Shown here piece by piece: positions 1 through 8,046 of a stretch of 57,660 nt of DNA (position 1 is its first letter; each line of letters starts with the position of its first letter). The notes beneath the pieces were generated by a model, which saw nothing but the letters and a program-made list of their open reading frames with translations, had not been told where the DNA came from and made no database searches. Source of the DNA: Sphaerisporangium cinnabarinum (GTDB taxonomy: Bacteria; Actinomycetota; Actinomycetes; Actinomycetales; Cellulomonadaceae). The stretch spans positions 1 to 57,660 of the forward strand of contig QAPD01000017.1 in assembly GCA_003052455.1 (NCBI GenBank), in the 5' to 3' direction. Both the position numbers and the translations under genes were made by a program.

Positions 1-2
1 CG

Positions 3-2291
3 GCGGCGGCCGCCGCAGGCGCCCCGGCGCCCGGGATCGCCGTGCGTGCCGTCCGGCGCGGGCTCGGACGCGCCCTGCGCCCCGTCGCGCGCCTCGTGCC
101 GGGCCCGCGCGCCGCCGTCCGCCACGGTCTGCTCCCCGTCGGCCGGACCGAGCGGCGTGCCGCGCACACCGCCGCCGTCGTGGGTACCGTCCTCGCGCTC
201 GTCCTCCTCGTCGCCGGTTCCTGGGTCGCGCGCCCGACGGCGACCGTCGGGGCCGTCGTCGTCGGTCTGCTCCTGCTCGCGGCGCGTGCCGCCGCGCCGC
301 GGTCCCTGCACGCGCCCCTCGTCGGGGTCGCGTACGGGTACGCGCTGCTCGTGCTCGGCGTGACGCTCGCCTGGAGCGGGGCCGGGACGGTCGTCGTGCT
401 GTGCGGGGTGTCCGGCGTCGCCTCGCTCGCGGCGCTCGCGGTGACGCTCGCGCCACGCGTCGACCGGGGCACGTGGTGGGCGGTCCTCGGCGTGACCGCC
501 GTGCCGTTCGGGCTCGGGGTGCTCACCGTCGTGGACGAGCGCAGCACCTGGTCCGTCGCGGCGTGCCTCGCGATGCTCGCGCTCGAGGTCGTCCTGGTCG
601 GCTCCCGACGTCCCGGTTCGGTGACGGCGCTGCGCGTCCTCGCCGCGGCCCTCGTGCTCCCGACGGCGGCCGTCGCCGTCGTGAGCGCGGGCGCGCTCGT
701 GCTCCCGGGCAGCGGCTCGCCGGTCGTCCTGCCCGCCGTCGCCGTCCTGGTCGCGACGGCGCTCGCGGGGGCCCGGCCGCTCGCGGCACGGCTCGACCTC
801 GGGGCCGGTCGCGTCGCCGTGGAGGCGAGCGCGGCGGTGACGGGCGCCATCGCGGTCGGGCTCGCGTACGGGCGCCCCGCCGCGGGGCCGACGGTCGCCG
901 TCGCCGTGCTGCTCCTCCTCGCCGTCGGCGCGGGGCTCGCCGCGCGCGACCGCGACCGCCGGGGCGAGTGGTGGCTCGCCGCCGCGCTCGGCACCGCGGC
1001 GCTGTGGACGGCGCTCGCGGCCGCCGAGGTCGGGCTCGTCGAGGCGTACACCGCGCCGCCGGCGCTCGCGGTCGTCGTCACGGGCGCGCTCCTCGCCCGT
1101 CGTGCGCGGCGCTGGTGGGAGCTCGCGAGCGCGGGTCTCGTGCTGCTCGTCGTGCCGTCGGTGCTCGTCCTGGGCGCTGCCCCGGGCGCGGGCGACGTCC
1201 GCGCGTCGCTGCTCGTCGTCGCCGGTGCGGTGGCGGTGGCCGGTGCGGTGCTGCTCCGGCAGGGCACGACGGCGGGCGGCGTCGCCCCGGCCGCGACGAC
1301 CCGCAGCGCGTGGCGGCGCGCCGGTGCGCTCCGGCTCGCCGGTGCCGCGGTGCTCGCCGCGGTCGCCGGGACGGTGGAGTCGCTGCACGTCGCGCACGTC
1401 CCGGGCGGTGGTGCGCTGTTCGTCCTCGGGTTCGCCTGGGCGCTCGCGGCGGGTGGCGTGGCGCTCGGTGCCGGGCTCGCCGCGGCGCGCGCGACCTCGG
1501 GGCGGGGTGCCGCGGTCGCGCGGCGCTGGGCCGTCGCGCCCGCCCTGGGGCTCGTGGTGGTCGGCGCCGTCGCGAACGTGCGGCCCGTGTGGGGCGTCAT
1601 CGCGGCGGTCTGGCTCGTCGAGGTCGCGCTCCTCGCGGTGCTCGTGGTGGCGGTGCGCCGCGCCGTGCGCGGGCGGCTGGACCTCCCGCCCGCGTGGTTC
1701 CTGTGGCTGCTCGCCCTCGTCGCCGCGATCGGTGCGTGGTCGCCGCGCGAGCTGCGCGTCGAGGTCTTCTCCCTCCCGCTCGGCGCCGGGCTCCTCGTCG
1801 CGGGCTACCTCGCGCTCGTGGCGGGCACGGCGGGGAGCGCGGGCACGGCGGGCACGGTCCCGGGCGGACCGGGCGGTCTCCCGGCCGTGCCCCCGCGCAC
1901 GGCCCGGCCCCTCGGCGGCTGGCCCGTCGGCGTCGTCGGGTCGTGGCGCGCGCTCGCACCCGGGCTCCTCGCGCTCGTCGGGCCGTCGGTGCTCGCGACG
2001 TACACCGACGCGCGCACGTGGCGCGCGATGCTCGTCGTCGTGCTCGCGCTCGCGGCGGTCCTCGTCGGGACGCGCAAGCACCTCGCGGCGCCGTTCCTGC
2101 TGGGCGTCGCCGTGCTGCCGGTCGAGATCCTCGTGGTGTTCGTCTCGCAGCTCGGCACGCGCATCTCCGCCGGGCCGTGGATGCTCACGCTGGCCGCGGC
2201 GGGCGGCCTGCTGCTCATCATCGCGACGTACTACGAGCGGCGGATCGCCGCGTACGACGGCGCCGCCGCGTACGTCCGGGACCTGCGCTGA
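3..2291 (+). CDS. Large polytopic membrane protein, 5' end outside window
   Basis: The frame is open from the window edge, so the true start is probably upstream; GTG at 42 is the first internal start but has no convincing ribosome binding site. About 760 codons are visible. The product is an almost continuous series of Ala/Val/Leu-rich hydrophobic segments separated by short Arg- or Gly-rich turns, suggesting well over 15 membrane spans. There is no recognisable catalytic motif. The C-terminus ends in an amphipathic segment (TYYERRIAAYDGAA) that should be cytosolic. The architecture resembles the large uncharacterised actinobacterial membrane proteins sometimes annotated as SCO7629-like, but this is a resemblance only. 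It could be a permease or an envelope assembly protein. The membrane-protein assignment is secure; the function is unknown. Confidence 0.7.
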   Translation, partial: AAAAAGAPAPGIAVRAVRRGLGRALRPVARLVPGPRAAVRHGLLPVGRTERRAAHTAAVVGTVLALVLLVAGSWVARPTATVGAVVVGLLLLAARAAAPRSLHAPLVGVAYGYALLVLGVTLAWSGAGTVVVLCGVSGVASLAALAVTLAPRVDRGTWWAVLGVTAVPFGLGVLTVVDERSTWSVAACLAMLALEVVLVGSRRPGSVTALRVLAAALVLPTAAVAVVSAGALVLPGSGSPVVLPAVAVLVATALAGARPLAARLDLGAGRVAVEASAAVTGAIAVGLAYGRPAAGPTVAVAVLLLLAVGAGLAARDRDRRGEWWLAAALGTAALWTALAAAEVGLVEAYTAPPALAVVVTGALLARRARRWWELASAGLVLLVVPSVLVLGAAPGAGDVRASLLVVAGAVAVAGAVLLRQGTTAGGVAPAATTRSAWRRAGALRLAGAAVLAAVAGTVESLHVAHVPGGGALFVLGFAWALAAGGVALGAGLAAARATSGRGAAVARRWAVAPALGLVVVGAVANVRPVWGVIAAVWLVEVALLAVLVVAVRRAVRGRLDLPPAWFLWLLALVAAIGAWSPRELRVEVFSLPLGAGLLVAGYLALVAGTAGSAGTAGTVPGGPGGLPAVPPRTARPLGGWPVGVVGSWRALAPGLLALVGPSVLATYTDARTWRAMLVVVLALAAVLVGTRKHLAAPFLLGVAVLPVEILVVFVSQLGTRISAGPWMLTLAAAGGLLLIIATYYERRIAAYDGAAAYVRDLR

Positions 2292-2333
2292 CCATAATCC
2301 CTACCATGTGGCCCGTTTCTCCGCCGGGTGGCC

Positions 2334-2339
2334 CATAAT
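2334..2339 (+). promoter_or_regulatory. Candidate -10 element upstream of the LytTR regulator gene
   Basis: CATAAT lies in the 174-base gap before the response regulator gene, and a second CATAAT is at 2293-2298. Both stand out in this very GC-rich gap. No good -35 box is visible, so the call is tentative. A small hairpin (CCGCCG/CGGCGG) follows near 2350. Confidence 0.3.
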
Positions 2340-2465
2340 GTTCGGGATCCGCCGCACGACGGCGGGCTCATCGGCAACGTAGGCGGGGGCGAGGCCGCGA
2401 CGGCACACGGAGGTGTCCGGTCGTCGGGCCACGCCCCGGGGGCGCAGTCCCTGGAGAACGGCATC

Positions 2466-3179
2466 GTGATCAGGATCGGCATCGTGGAGGACGACCCCGC
2501 GAGCAGCGCGCTGCTCGTGGAGTACCTGCGACGCTACGAGCAGGAGCACGGCGAGCAGTTCGCCGTCGCGCTCTTCGCCGACGGCGAGCAGGTGGTCGCC
2601 GGGTACCGACCGGACTTCGACATCCTGCTGCTCGACGTCGAGATGCCGAACCTCGACGGCTTCAGCGCCGCCCGGCGCATCCGCCAGGTCGACGCGGACG
2701 TCGTCCTGATCTTCATCACCAACATGACCCAGCACGCGATCAAGGGGTACGAGGTCGACGCGCTGAGCTACATGCTCAAGCCGCTGCGGTACTTCGCGTT
2801 CTCCCAGGAGCTCAAGCGGTCCGTGGCCCGCCTCCGACGGCGGTCGGCCGACTACCTCCTGCTCGCGGTCGACGGCGGGCTGGCCCGCGTCGCGACCGAC
2901 GACATCGTCTTCCTCGAGAGCGCGAAGCACCGCACGACGGTGCACACGGTGGACGGGAGGCACTCCGTCGTCGGGCCGCTCAAGGCGCTCGAGGCCCAGC
3001 TGGAGGGCCGGGACTTCTTCCGGAGCAACAGCGGCTACCTCGTGAACCTGCGGCACGTGCTCGCGGTCCAGGGCAGCAGCGTGCTCCTCGTCGGCGGGCA
3101 CGACCTGCTCATCAGCCGGGCGCGGAAGAAGGCGTTCCTCGCTGCGCTCACCGACTACCTCGGGGCGCGACGGGCATGA
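2466..3179 (+). CDS. LytTR-family response regulator
   Basis: A 237-residue two-component response regulator. The receiver domain (residues 1-120) begins IRIGIVEDD, which supplies the acidic pocket, and has the phospho-acceptor Asp at about 57 in LLLDVEMPNLDG and the conserved Lys in YMLKPLRY. The C-terminal LytTR DNA-binding domain runs from about 131 to 237 (FLESAKHRTTVHT, FFRSNSGYLVNLRHV). LytTR proteins bind paired direct repeats about two helical turns apart. GTG at 2466 was chosen because GGAG lies nine bases upstream and the protein then begins exactly at the receiver domain; an in-frame start at 2328 would add an unrelated tail. The gene overlaps the kinase gene by four bases. Its likely targets are the repeat pairs at 4699-4728 and 7947-7976 upstream of two GH3 genes (inference). 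Confidence 0.92.
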   Translation: MIRIGIVEDDPASSALLVEYLRRYEQEHGEQFAVALFADGEQVVAGYRPDFDILLLDVEMPNLDGFSAARRIRQVDADVVLIFITNMTQHAIKGYEVDALSYMLKPLRYFAFSQELKRSVARLRRRSADYLLLAVDGGLARVATDDIVFLESAKHRTTVHTVDGRHSVVGPLKALEAQLEGRDFFRSNSGYLVNLRHVLAVQGSSVLLVGGHDLLISRARKKAFLAALTDYLGARRA

Positions 3180-4558
3180 GCGCCGCGACCGACCTCATGG
3201 CGACCCTGCCCGACATCCCGCGCGCCCTGACCGGCCTCGCGGAGTGGCTCGCGTGCCTGGTCTACGTGCTCCTGCGCCGACCCCGCCTGCCCCGGTCCCG
3301 GCTCGTGGCGCTCGCCGCCGCCGCCCTCGCCGCGCAGGTCGGGGTGCAGGCGCTCGCCGACCTGCTCCCGCGCCAGCTGTGGACCGTCGGCATGGCCGCC
3401 GCGGTCGCGTGCATGTACGGGTTCATCGTCGCGGCGGCGCGCGTCTCGGCACGCGACGCGGGCTACTTCGCGGCGCGCGCGCTCGTGCTCGCCGAGCTCG
3501 TGGCGGCGCTGCACTGGCAGGTCCACTGCTTCTTCTTCCTGCCCGACGGCCGCCCCGGCACGGCCTGGCAGGTCGCGTTCTTCGTCCTCGTGTACGCGGT
3601 GGGGTACGGGGTCGCGTACGTCGTCGAGTCCCGCCACTTCCGCCCGGACCAGGAGCTCGACGTCACCGTCGGCGAGCTCGCGTCCGCCGTCGCGATCGCG
3701 CTCGTCACGTTCTTCATGAGCAACATCAGCTTCCTCAACGCCAACACCCCGTTCAGCGGTCGCCTCGGGCTCGAGATCTTCTACATCCGCACGCTCGTCG
3801 ACCTGTGCGGCTTCGTGGCCCTCTACGCCCAGCAGGGCCAACGGCTCCAGCACCAGGCGCGGTCCGAGGTGCGCGCCATCGACGAGATGCTGCGCCGGCA
3901 GCACGAGCAGTACCTGCAGTCGAAGCGGAACATGCAGATCGTCCACCGCAAGTACCACGACCTCAAGCACCAGATCGGGGTGATCCGCGCCGAGGCGGAC
4001 CCGGGACGGCGCGCGTCCTACCTCGACCACCTCGAGGCCAGCATCTCCGGCCACGCCCGGCAGGCCGACACGGGCAACGGCGTGCTCGACGTCATCCTCA
4101 CGACCAAGAGCCAGGAGTGCGCGGAGCGGGACATCGACCTCACGTGCGTGGTCGACGGAGCCCTGCTCGACTTCATGTCCGCGATGGACGTCGCCGCGGT
4201 CTTCGGCAACGCCCTGGACAACGCGATCGACGGCGTCATGGCCGTCCCCGACCCGGAGCGGCGCATCATCAAGGTCGCGGTCTACGCGCGCGACCGCTTC
4301 GTGCTGCTCACGGTCGAGAACTACTTCTCCGGCGAGCTCCGCACCGAGGGCGGGGACATCGTCACCCGGCGCGCCGACCGCACGCGGCACGGCTACGGGC
4401 TCAAGTCCATCCGGTACACCGCGGAGAAGTACGGCGGGTCGATGACCGTGAACACCGAGGACCGCTGGTTCCTCCTCCGTGTCCTGCTGCCCATGCCGGA
4501 GGATCGCCCGCCCACGGGCTCGCCCCGGCAGGCGGCGTCGGCCACGCACCCGGCGTAG
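3176..4558 (+). CDS. GHKL sensor histidine kinase, AgrC/ComD-like
   Basis: A 460-residue membrane kinase. About six hydrophobic segments occupy residues 1-220, followed by a coiled linker and a dimerisation/phospho-acceptor region containing HRKYHDLKHQIGV (candidate His at about 261). The GHKL ATPase domain follows, with an N-box FGNALDNAIDGV and a G-box region HGYGLKSIRYTAEKYGG. This layout is typical of kinases paired with LytTR regulators, several of which sense peptide pheromones. The start overlaps the response regulator stop (ATGA), so the two are translationally coupled. No AgrD-like peptide or AgrB-like protease gene is visible nearby, so the signal is unknown. The following GH3 genes suggest a glycan-related or cell-density-related signal (inference). 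Confidence 0.92.
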   Translation: MSAATDLMATLPDIPRALTGLAEWLACLVYVLLRRPRLPRSRLVALAAAALAAQVGVQALADLLPRQLWTVGMAAAVACMYGFIVAAARVSARDAGYFAARALVLAELVAALHWQVHCFFFLPDGRPGTAWQVAFFVLVYAVGYGVAYVVESRHFRPDQELDVTVGELASAVAIALVTFFMSNISFLNANTPFSGRLGLEIFYIRTLVDLCGFVALYAQQGQRLQHQARSEVRAIDEMLRRQHEQYLQSKRNMQIVHRKYHDLKHQIGVIRAEADPGRRASYLDHLEASISGHARQADTGNGVLDVILTTKSQECAERDIDLTCVVDGALLDFMSAMDVAAVFGNALDNAIDGVMAVPDPERRIIKVAVYARDRFVLLTVENYFSGELRTEGGDIVTRRADRTRHGYGLKSIRYTAEKYGGSMTVNTEDRWFLLRVLLPMPEDRPPTGSPRQAASATHPA

Positions 4559-4903
4559 ACCCGCGCCCGGCGGCCACGGGCCCTGCCGGGCTGTCACGGG
4601 GCGTCGCACGGCCACGGCCGCCGCCCCGGAGGCCGACGGACGACCCGTCCGGGCGGGACCTGGGACCCGCCCGCCGTGACCCCGCCGTGACCTCGGCGAC
4701 CGTTCGTGGACGCAAAGCGACGGTTCGTGCACCCGGCCGCCCCGGCCGTCCCCGGCGTCCATAGCGTGACGGCGCGGCTCAGGGACCACGACGTCCCGGG
4801 CCTCGACGGGTTCGCAGAGCTCGCTGCGCCACGCACGCGCCTCCGGGTGGGTCGCCGGGGTCGGTGCGGAGCGGGTGGGCGCGGAGACGACAAGGGAAGG
4901 TCG
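4559..4903. other. 345-base intergenic region: terminator plus LytTR-type promoter
   Basis: The first part holds a GC-rich hairpin at 4650-4673 (CGGGCGGG paired with CCCGCCCG), which could end the kinase transcript. The second part holds two direct repeats (4699-4707 and 4720-4728), a candidate -10 (TAGCGT, 4762-4767) and the ribosome binding site of the first GH3 gene (GGGAAGG, 4894-4900). No protein-coding signal is convincing here. Confidence 0.6.
4699..4767 (+). promoter_or_regulatory. LytTR-type direct repeat operator and promoter of GH3 gene 1
   Basis: ACCGTTCGT (4699-4707) and ACGGTTCGT (4720-4728) are direct repeats with start-to-start spacing of 21 bases. The first fits the published LytTR half-site pattern [TA][AC][CA]GTTN[AG][TG] completely and the second has one deviation. 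A candidate -10, TAGCGT, begins 33 bases after the second repeat, which places the repeats just upstream of the -35 position, as expected for activation. The same geometry recurs at 7947-8015. Confidence 0.65.
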
Positions 4904-7303
4904 ATGAAGACAACGACAACGGCGGGACACCGCGACAACCGGGCGGGCCGCGTCAAGGGAGCGGCGGCGCTCGCGAGCCTCGCCCTCGTGGCCGCGGCGG
5001 GATGCACGGCAGGCACCACGGACGACGAGAACGCGGCGGACGCGTTCACGACCCGGGAGGTCACGGACGGGACCACGTCCTTCGTGGTCGTCGACAACCC
5101 GGGCGACGGGCCCACGCTCTCCTACGGGAAGGACAGCGCCGTCGAGCTCCTCACCGAGGAGGTCGACGGCCAGGAGCTCGCGTTCAAGGACATGAACGCG
5201 AACGGGACGCTCGACACCTGGGAGGACTGGCGGGAGCCGGCCGAGGACCGTGCCGCGGCGCTCGCCGAGGAGCTCACGATCGAGCAGATCGCGGGGCTCA
5301 TGCTCTTCAGCTCGCACGAGCGGTCGCAGGCCGACGGCCTCACGGACGCGCAGAAGGAGTACCTGACGGACTCCCACCTGCGCAACGTCCTGCACGCGGG
5401 CCCGAGCGACGTCGAGGCGACCGTCACGTGGGCCAACGAGATGCAGGCCTACGCCGAGTCGCTCGCGACCGCCGACGAGCCCTACGTCCCGGTGAACTTC
5501 GCCTCTGACCCGCGCTCGACCGCGGGCTCCGGCGGCTACAACGCCGAGGGCGCCGACATCTCGCGGTGGCCGTCGAACCTCGGCCTCGCCGCGACGTTCG
5601 ACGTCGAGCACATGGACAACTTCGCCGAGATGTCCTCCGCGGAGTACCGCGCGCTGGGGATCACGACGGCGCTCAGCCCGCAGATCGACCTCGCGACCGA
5701 GCCGCGGTGGCTGCGCGTCGGCGGCACGTTCGGCGAGGACGTCGAGCAGAACACCGAGCTGGCCGCCGCGTACGTGGACGGCTACCAGAGCACGACCGGC
5801 CAGGACGGCTGGGGCCCCGAGTCCGTCAACGCGATGATCAAGCACTGGGCGGGCGACGGCCCCGGCGAGGGCGGCCGCGAGGCCCACACCGACGCCGGCA
5901 AGTACGGCGTCTACCCGGGCGACAACTTCGACGCGCACACCGAGGCCTTCCTCGGGTCGCTCGACTCCGCGGCCGTCATGTCGGCCTACTCGATCGCGCT
6001 CGACGGCGCGGGCGAGCCGCTGTTCGGCGAGCGCGTCGGCACGGCGTACGACGACACGCGCATGAACCTGCTCCGCGAGGAGAACGGCTACCAGGGCGTC
6101 GTCGTCACCGACTGGGGCGTCACGACCGGGGTGAACGACGAGGGCGCGGTCATCGCGACCGGCTGGGGCGCCGAGGACCTCACCAAGGAGCAGCGCCACT
6201 ACGAGATCCTCAAGACCGGGCACGACATGTTCGGCGGCAACAACGACGTCGCGCCGGTCCTCGCGGCCCACGAGATGTGGCAGGCCGACTTCGAGGCGGG
6301 CACGAACGACGTCGACGCCGACACGCGCTTCCGCGAGTCCGGCGCGCGCATCCTCACGATGTTCTTCAACCCGGGCCTGTACGAGAACGCGTACCTGGAC
6401 CTCGACGAGTCCACGACGATCCTCGCGAGCGACGACAAGGTCGACGCCGGCTACGCGGCGCAGCTCGACTCCGTGGTCCTGCTGAAGAACGACGGCGAGA
6501 CCGTCACCGCCGCGGACGCCGAGACGTGGAAGGACAAGACCGTCTACGTCCCGCGCAGCTTCAACACCGGCTTCGCGAGCTCGTTCGGTCCGGGCGAGTA
6601 CACCGAGGGCGCCGGGATCGACCTCGAGGTGGCCGAGCAGTACTTCGGCACCGTGCTCACGGACGAGGCCGTCACCGACGCCGACGACAAGGTCACGAGC
6701 TACACCGCTCCCGACCTGTCGGACGTCGACCTCGTGCTCGTGGGCATGGACAGCCCGGACAACGGCGGCACGTTCTCGAACATCGGGCACGACGTCGAGA
6801 ACGACACCTGGTACCCGCTGTCGCTGCAGTACCGCCCGTACACCGCGGACGGCCCGAACGTGCGCCAGACCTCGATCTCCGGCGACCTGCTCCCGGACGG
6901 CACGCGCCAGAACCGCTCGTACTTCGGGAACACGTCGAAGATCGCGAACGAGTCGGACCTCGACGCGTTCGAGCGCGCCGTCGCGGCCGTCGAGGCGTCC
7001 GGCAAGGACATCCCGGTCGTCACCGTCCTCAAGGCGACCAACCCGGTCGTCCCGGCGGAGTTCGAGCCCGCGTCCGACGCGATCGTCGTCGGGTTCGGCA
7101 CGAGCGACCAGGCGCTCCTCGAGGTCGTGCTCGGCCTCCACGAGCCCCAGGGCCGCCTGCCCGTCCAGCTCCCCCGGGACATGGACACGGTCGAGGCGCA
7201 GCAGGAGGACGTCGCGAAGGACATGACGCCCTACACCGACGCCGCGGGCAACGCCTACGACTACGGCTTCGGACTGAGCTACGGCGGGCCGATCACGGAC
7301 TGA
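4904..7303 (+). CDS. Lipoprotein GH3 beta-glycosidase
   Basis: A 799-residue GH3 glycoside hydrolase that is probably exported and lipid-anchored. ATG at 4904 follows GGGAAGG, and the N-terminus has a basic stretch, a hydrophobic core and a lipobox ending AAGC (Cys at about 34). A short motif, DMNANGTLDTWEDW, typical of one branch of extracellular GH3 enzymes, precedes the TIM-barrel domain. The nucleophile Asp is at about 403 in GVVVTDWG. The GH3 C-terminal sandwich domain starts near 520 (SVVLLKNDGE) and the protein ends soon after YDYGFGLSYGG. There is no downstream FnIII-like domain. The substrate cannot be read from sequence; beta-glucosides or beta-xylosides are plausible. The gene is the first target of the LytTR-type promoter. 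Confidence 0.92.
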   Translation: MKTTTTAGHRDNRAGRVKGAAALASLALVAAAGCTAGTTDDENAADAFTTREVTDGTTSFVVVDNPGDGPTLSYGKDSAVELLTEEVDGQELAFKDMNANGTLDTWEDWREPAEDRAAALAEELTIEQIAGLMLFSSHERSQADGLTDAQKEYLTDSHLRNVLHAGPSDVEATVTWANEMQAYAESLATADEPYVPVNFASDPRSTAGSGGYNAEGADISRWPSNLGLAATFDVEHMDNFAEMSSAEYRALGITTALSPQIDLATEPRWLRVGGTFGEDVEQNTELAAAYVDGYQSTTGQDGWGPESVNAMIKHWAGDGPGEGGREAHTDAGKYGVYPGDNFDAHTEAFLGSLDSAAVMSAYSIALDGAGEPLFGERVGTAYDDTRMNLLREENGYQGVVVTDWGVTTGVNDEGAVIATGWGAEDLTKEQRHYEILKTGHDMFGGNNDVAPVLAAHEMWQADFEAGTNDVDADTRFRESGARILTMFFNPGLYENAYLDLDESTTILASDDKVDAGYAAQLDSVVLLKNDGETVTAADAETWKDKTVYVPRSFNTGFASSFGPGEYTEGAGIDLEVAEQYFGTVLTDEAVTDADDKVTSYTAPDLSDVDLVLVGMDSPDNGGTFSNIGHDVENDTWYPLSLQYRPYTADGPNVRQTSISGDLLPDGTRQNRSYFGNTSKIANESDLDAFERAVAAVEASGKDIPVVTVLKATNPVVPAEFEPASDAIVVGFGTSDQALLEVVLGLHEPQGRLPVQLPRDMDTVEAQQEDVAKDMTPYTDAAGNAYDYGFGLSYGGPITD

Positions 7304-7312
7304 CGGACCGCA

Positions 7313-7346
7313 CGGGCGGGCGGTCGCACGAGCGGCCGCCCGCCCG
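7313..7346 (+). terminator. GC-rich hairpin after GH3 gene 1
   Basis: CGGGCGGGCGG (7313-7323) pairs perfectly with CCGCCCGCCCG (7336-7346), ten bases after the GH3 stop. There is no T-run, as is common in high-GC actinobacteria. It may be a terminator or an attenuator before the small lipoprotein gene. Confidence 0.5.
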
Positions 7347-7431
7347 GGGCGGACGGCGCCCGTCCGGCGCCGTCCGGCCCCGACCACGCCGCGGGGTGGG
7401 CCCGCGGCACGAACGAACCAAGGAGCAGGAA

Positions 7432-7848
7432 GTGAAGCGGAACAAGGCGCTGACCACGGGGATCGGGCTGCTCGTCGCCGTCACGGGGGCCTTCGGGCTG
7501 ACGGCGTGCGGGAGCGGCGACGACTCCGCCGCCGGGCCGTCGTCGTCCGAGAGCCAGGCGACCGACGTCGACGTGGCGACGGACCTCGAGAACGCGCGCA
7601 CGGCGGTCGCCGACGCGCTGGCGGAGGACGACAGCTGGGCGCAGATCATGCTCGCCAGCGACGTCAAGGAGCCGACGGTCAAGTACGGCCTCCTCGTGGT
7701 GCCGTTCGTCCCCTCCGACGCCGCCTCGCGCGTCCAGGGCACGGTCGACATCAAGGACGGGAAGTACACGATCGAGGCCGACTCCGCCGCGACCGGCGAG
7801 ACGTGGCAGATCGACCAGGACGGCACCATCGCCCCGGCCGGGGAGTAG
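7432..7848 (+). CDS. Small lipoprotein of unknown function
   Basis: A 138-residue protein with an N-terminal lipoprotein signal: KRNK, a hydrophobic core, then LTAC with Cys at 26. After a Ser/Gly-rich tether comes an acidic helix (residues about 45-65), then a beta-rich C-terminus (GTVDIKDGKYTIEAD, GETWQIDQDGT). The GTG start is preceded by AGGAG at 7421. It lies between two GH3 genes on the same strand, with hairpins on both sides, so it could have its own transcript level. It may be a surface accessory or substrate-binding protein for the GH3 cluster, but no family was recognised. The C-terminal strands loosely resemble pilin-type globular heads; this is weak. Confidence 0.75.
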   Translation: MKRNKALTTGIGLLVAVTGAFGLTACGSGDDSAAGPSSSESQATDVDVATDLENARTAVADALAEDDSWAQIMLASDVKEPTVKYGLLVVPFVPSDAASRVQGTVDIKDGKYTIEADSAATGETWQIDQDGTIAPAGE

Positions 7849-7862
7849 CCGTACCGCGCCCC

Positions 7863-7910
7863 GCCGTCCGCCTCTCCGCCCGCCTCGCCGGGCGGACGGC
7901 GAGGCGGGCG
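7863..7910 (+). terminator. Two mutually exclusive hairpins after the lipoprotein gene
   Basis: GCCGTCCGCC (7863-7872) can pair with GGCGGACGGC (7891-7900), or CGCCCGCCTCGCC (7877-7889) can pair with GGCGAGGCGGGCG (7898-7910). Both are perfect stems and they share bases 7898-7900. This is probably a terminator directly after the stop at 7848. Confidence 0.55.
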
Positions 7911-7946
7911 GCGGGCGCTCCGGACGGCACGGGTCGAGCACGGCCG

Positions 7947-8015
7947 ACCGTCCGTGCCGCAGAAACGACCGATCGTGCAGCCGCGGCGGGCGGCGCCGTA
8001 CCCCGCTCCTAGCCT
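7947..8015 (+). promoter_or_regulatory. LytTR-type direct repeat operator and promoter of GH3 gene 2
   Basis: ACCGTCCGT (7947-7955) and ACCGATCGT (7968-7976) start 21 bases apart, and a candidate -10, TAGCCT (8010-8015), begins 33 bases after the second repeat. Both spacings equal those at 4699-4767, and flanking bases (CGACC, TCGTGCA) are also shared. This suggests the two GH3 genes respond to one regulator, presumably the LytTR protein encoded at 2466-3179. Confidence 0.65.
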
Positions 8016-8046
8016 GAGGAACGGGCCGCACTCGAGGAGGAATGCA

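Noticed and set aside
2292-4903. A pheromone peptide and processing gene for the AgrC-like kinase
   Set aside because: No AgrD-like short frame with a Cys-containing core and no AgrB-like membrane protease is visible near the kinase.
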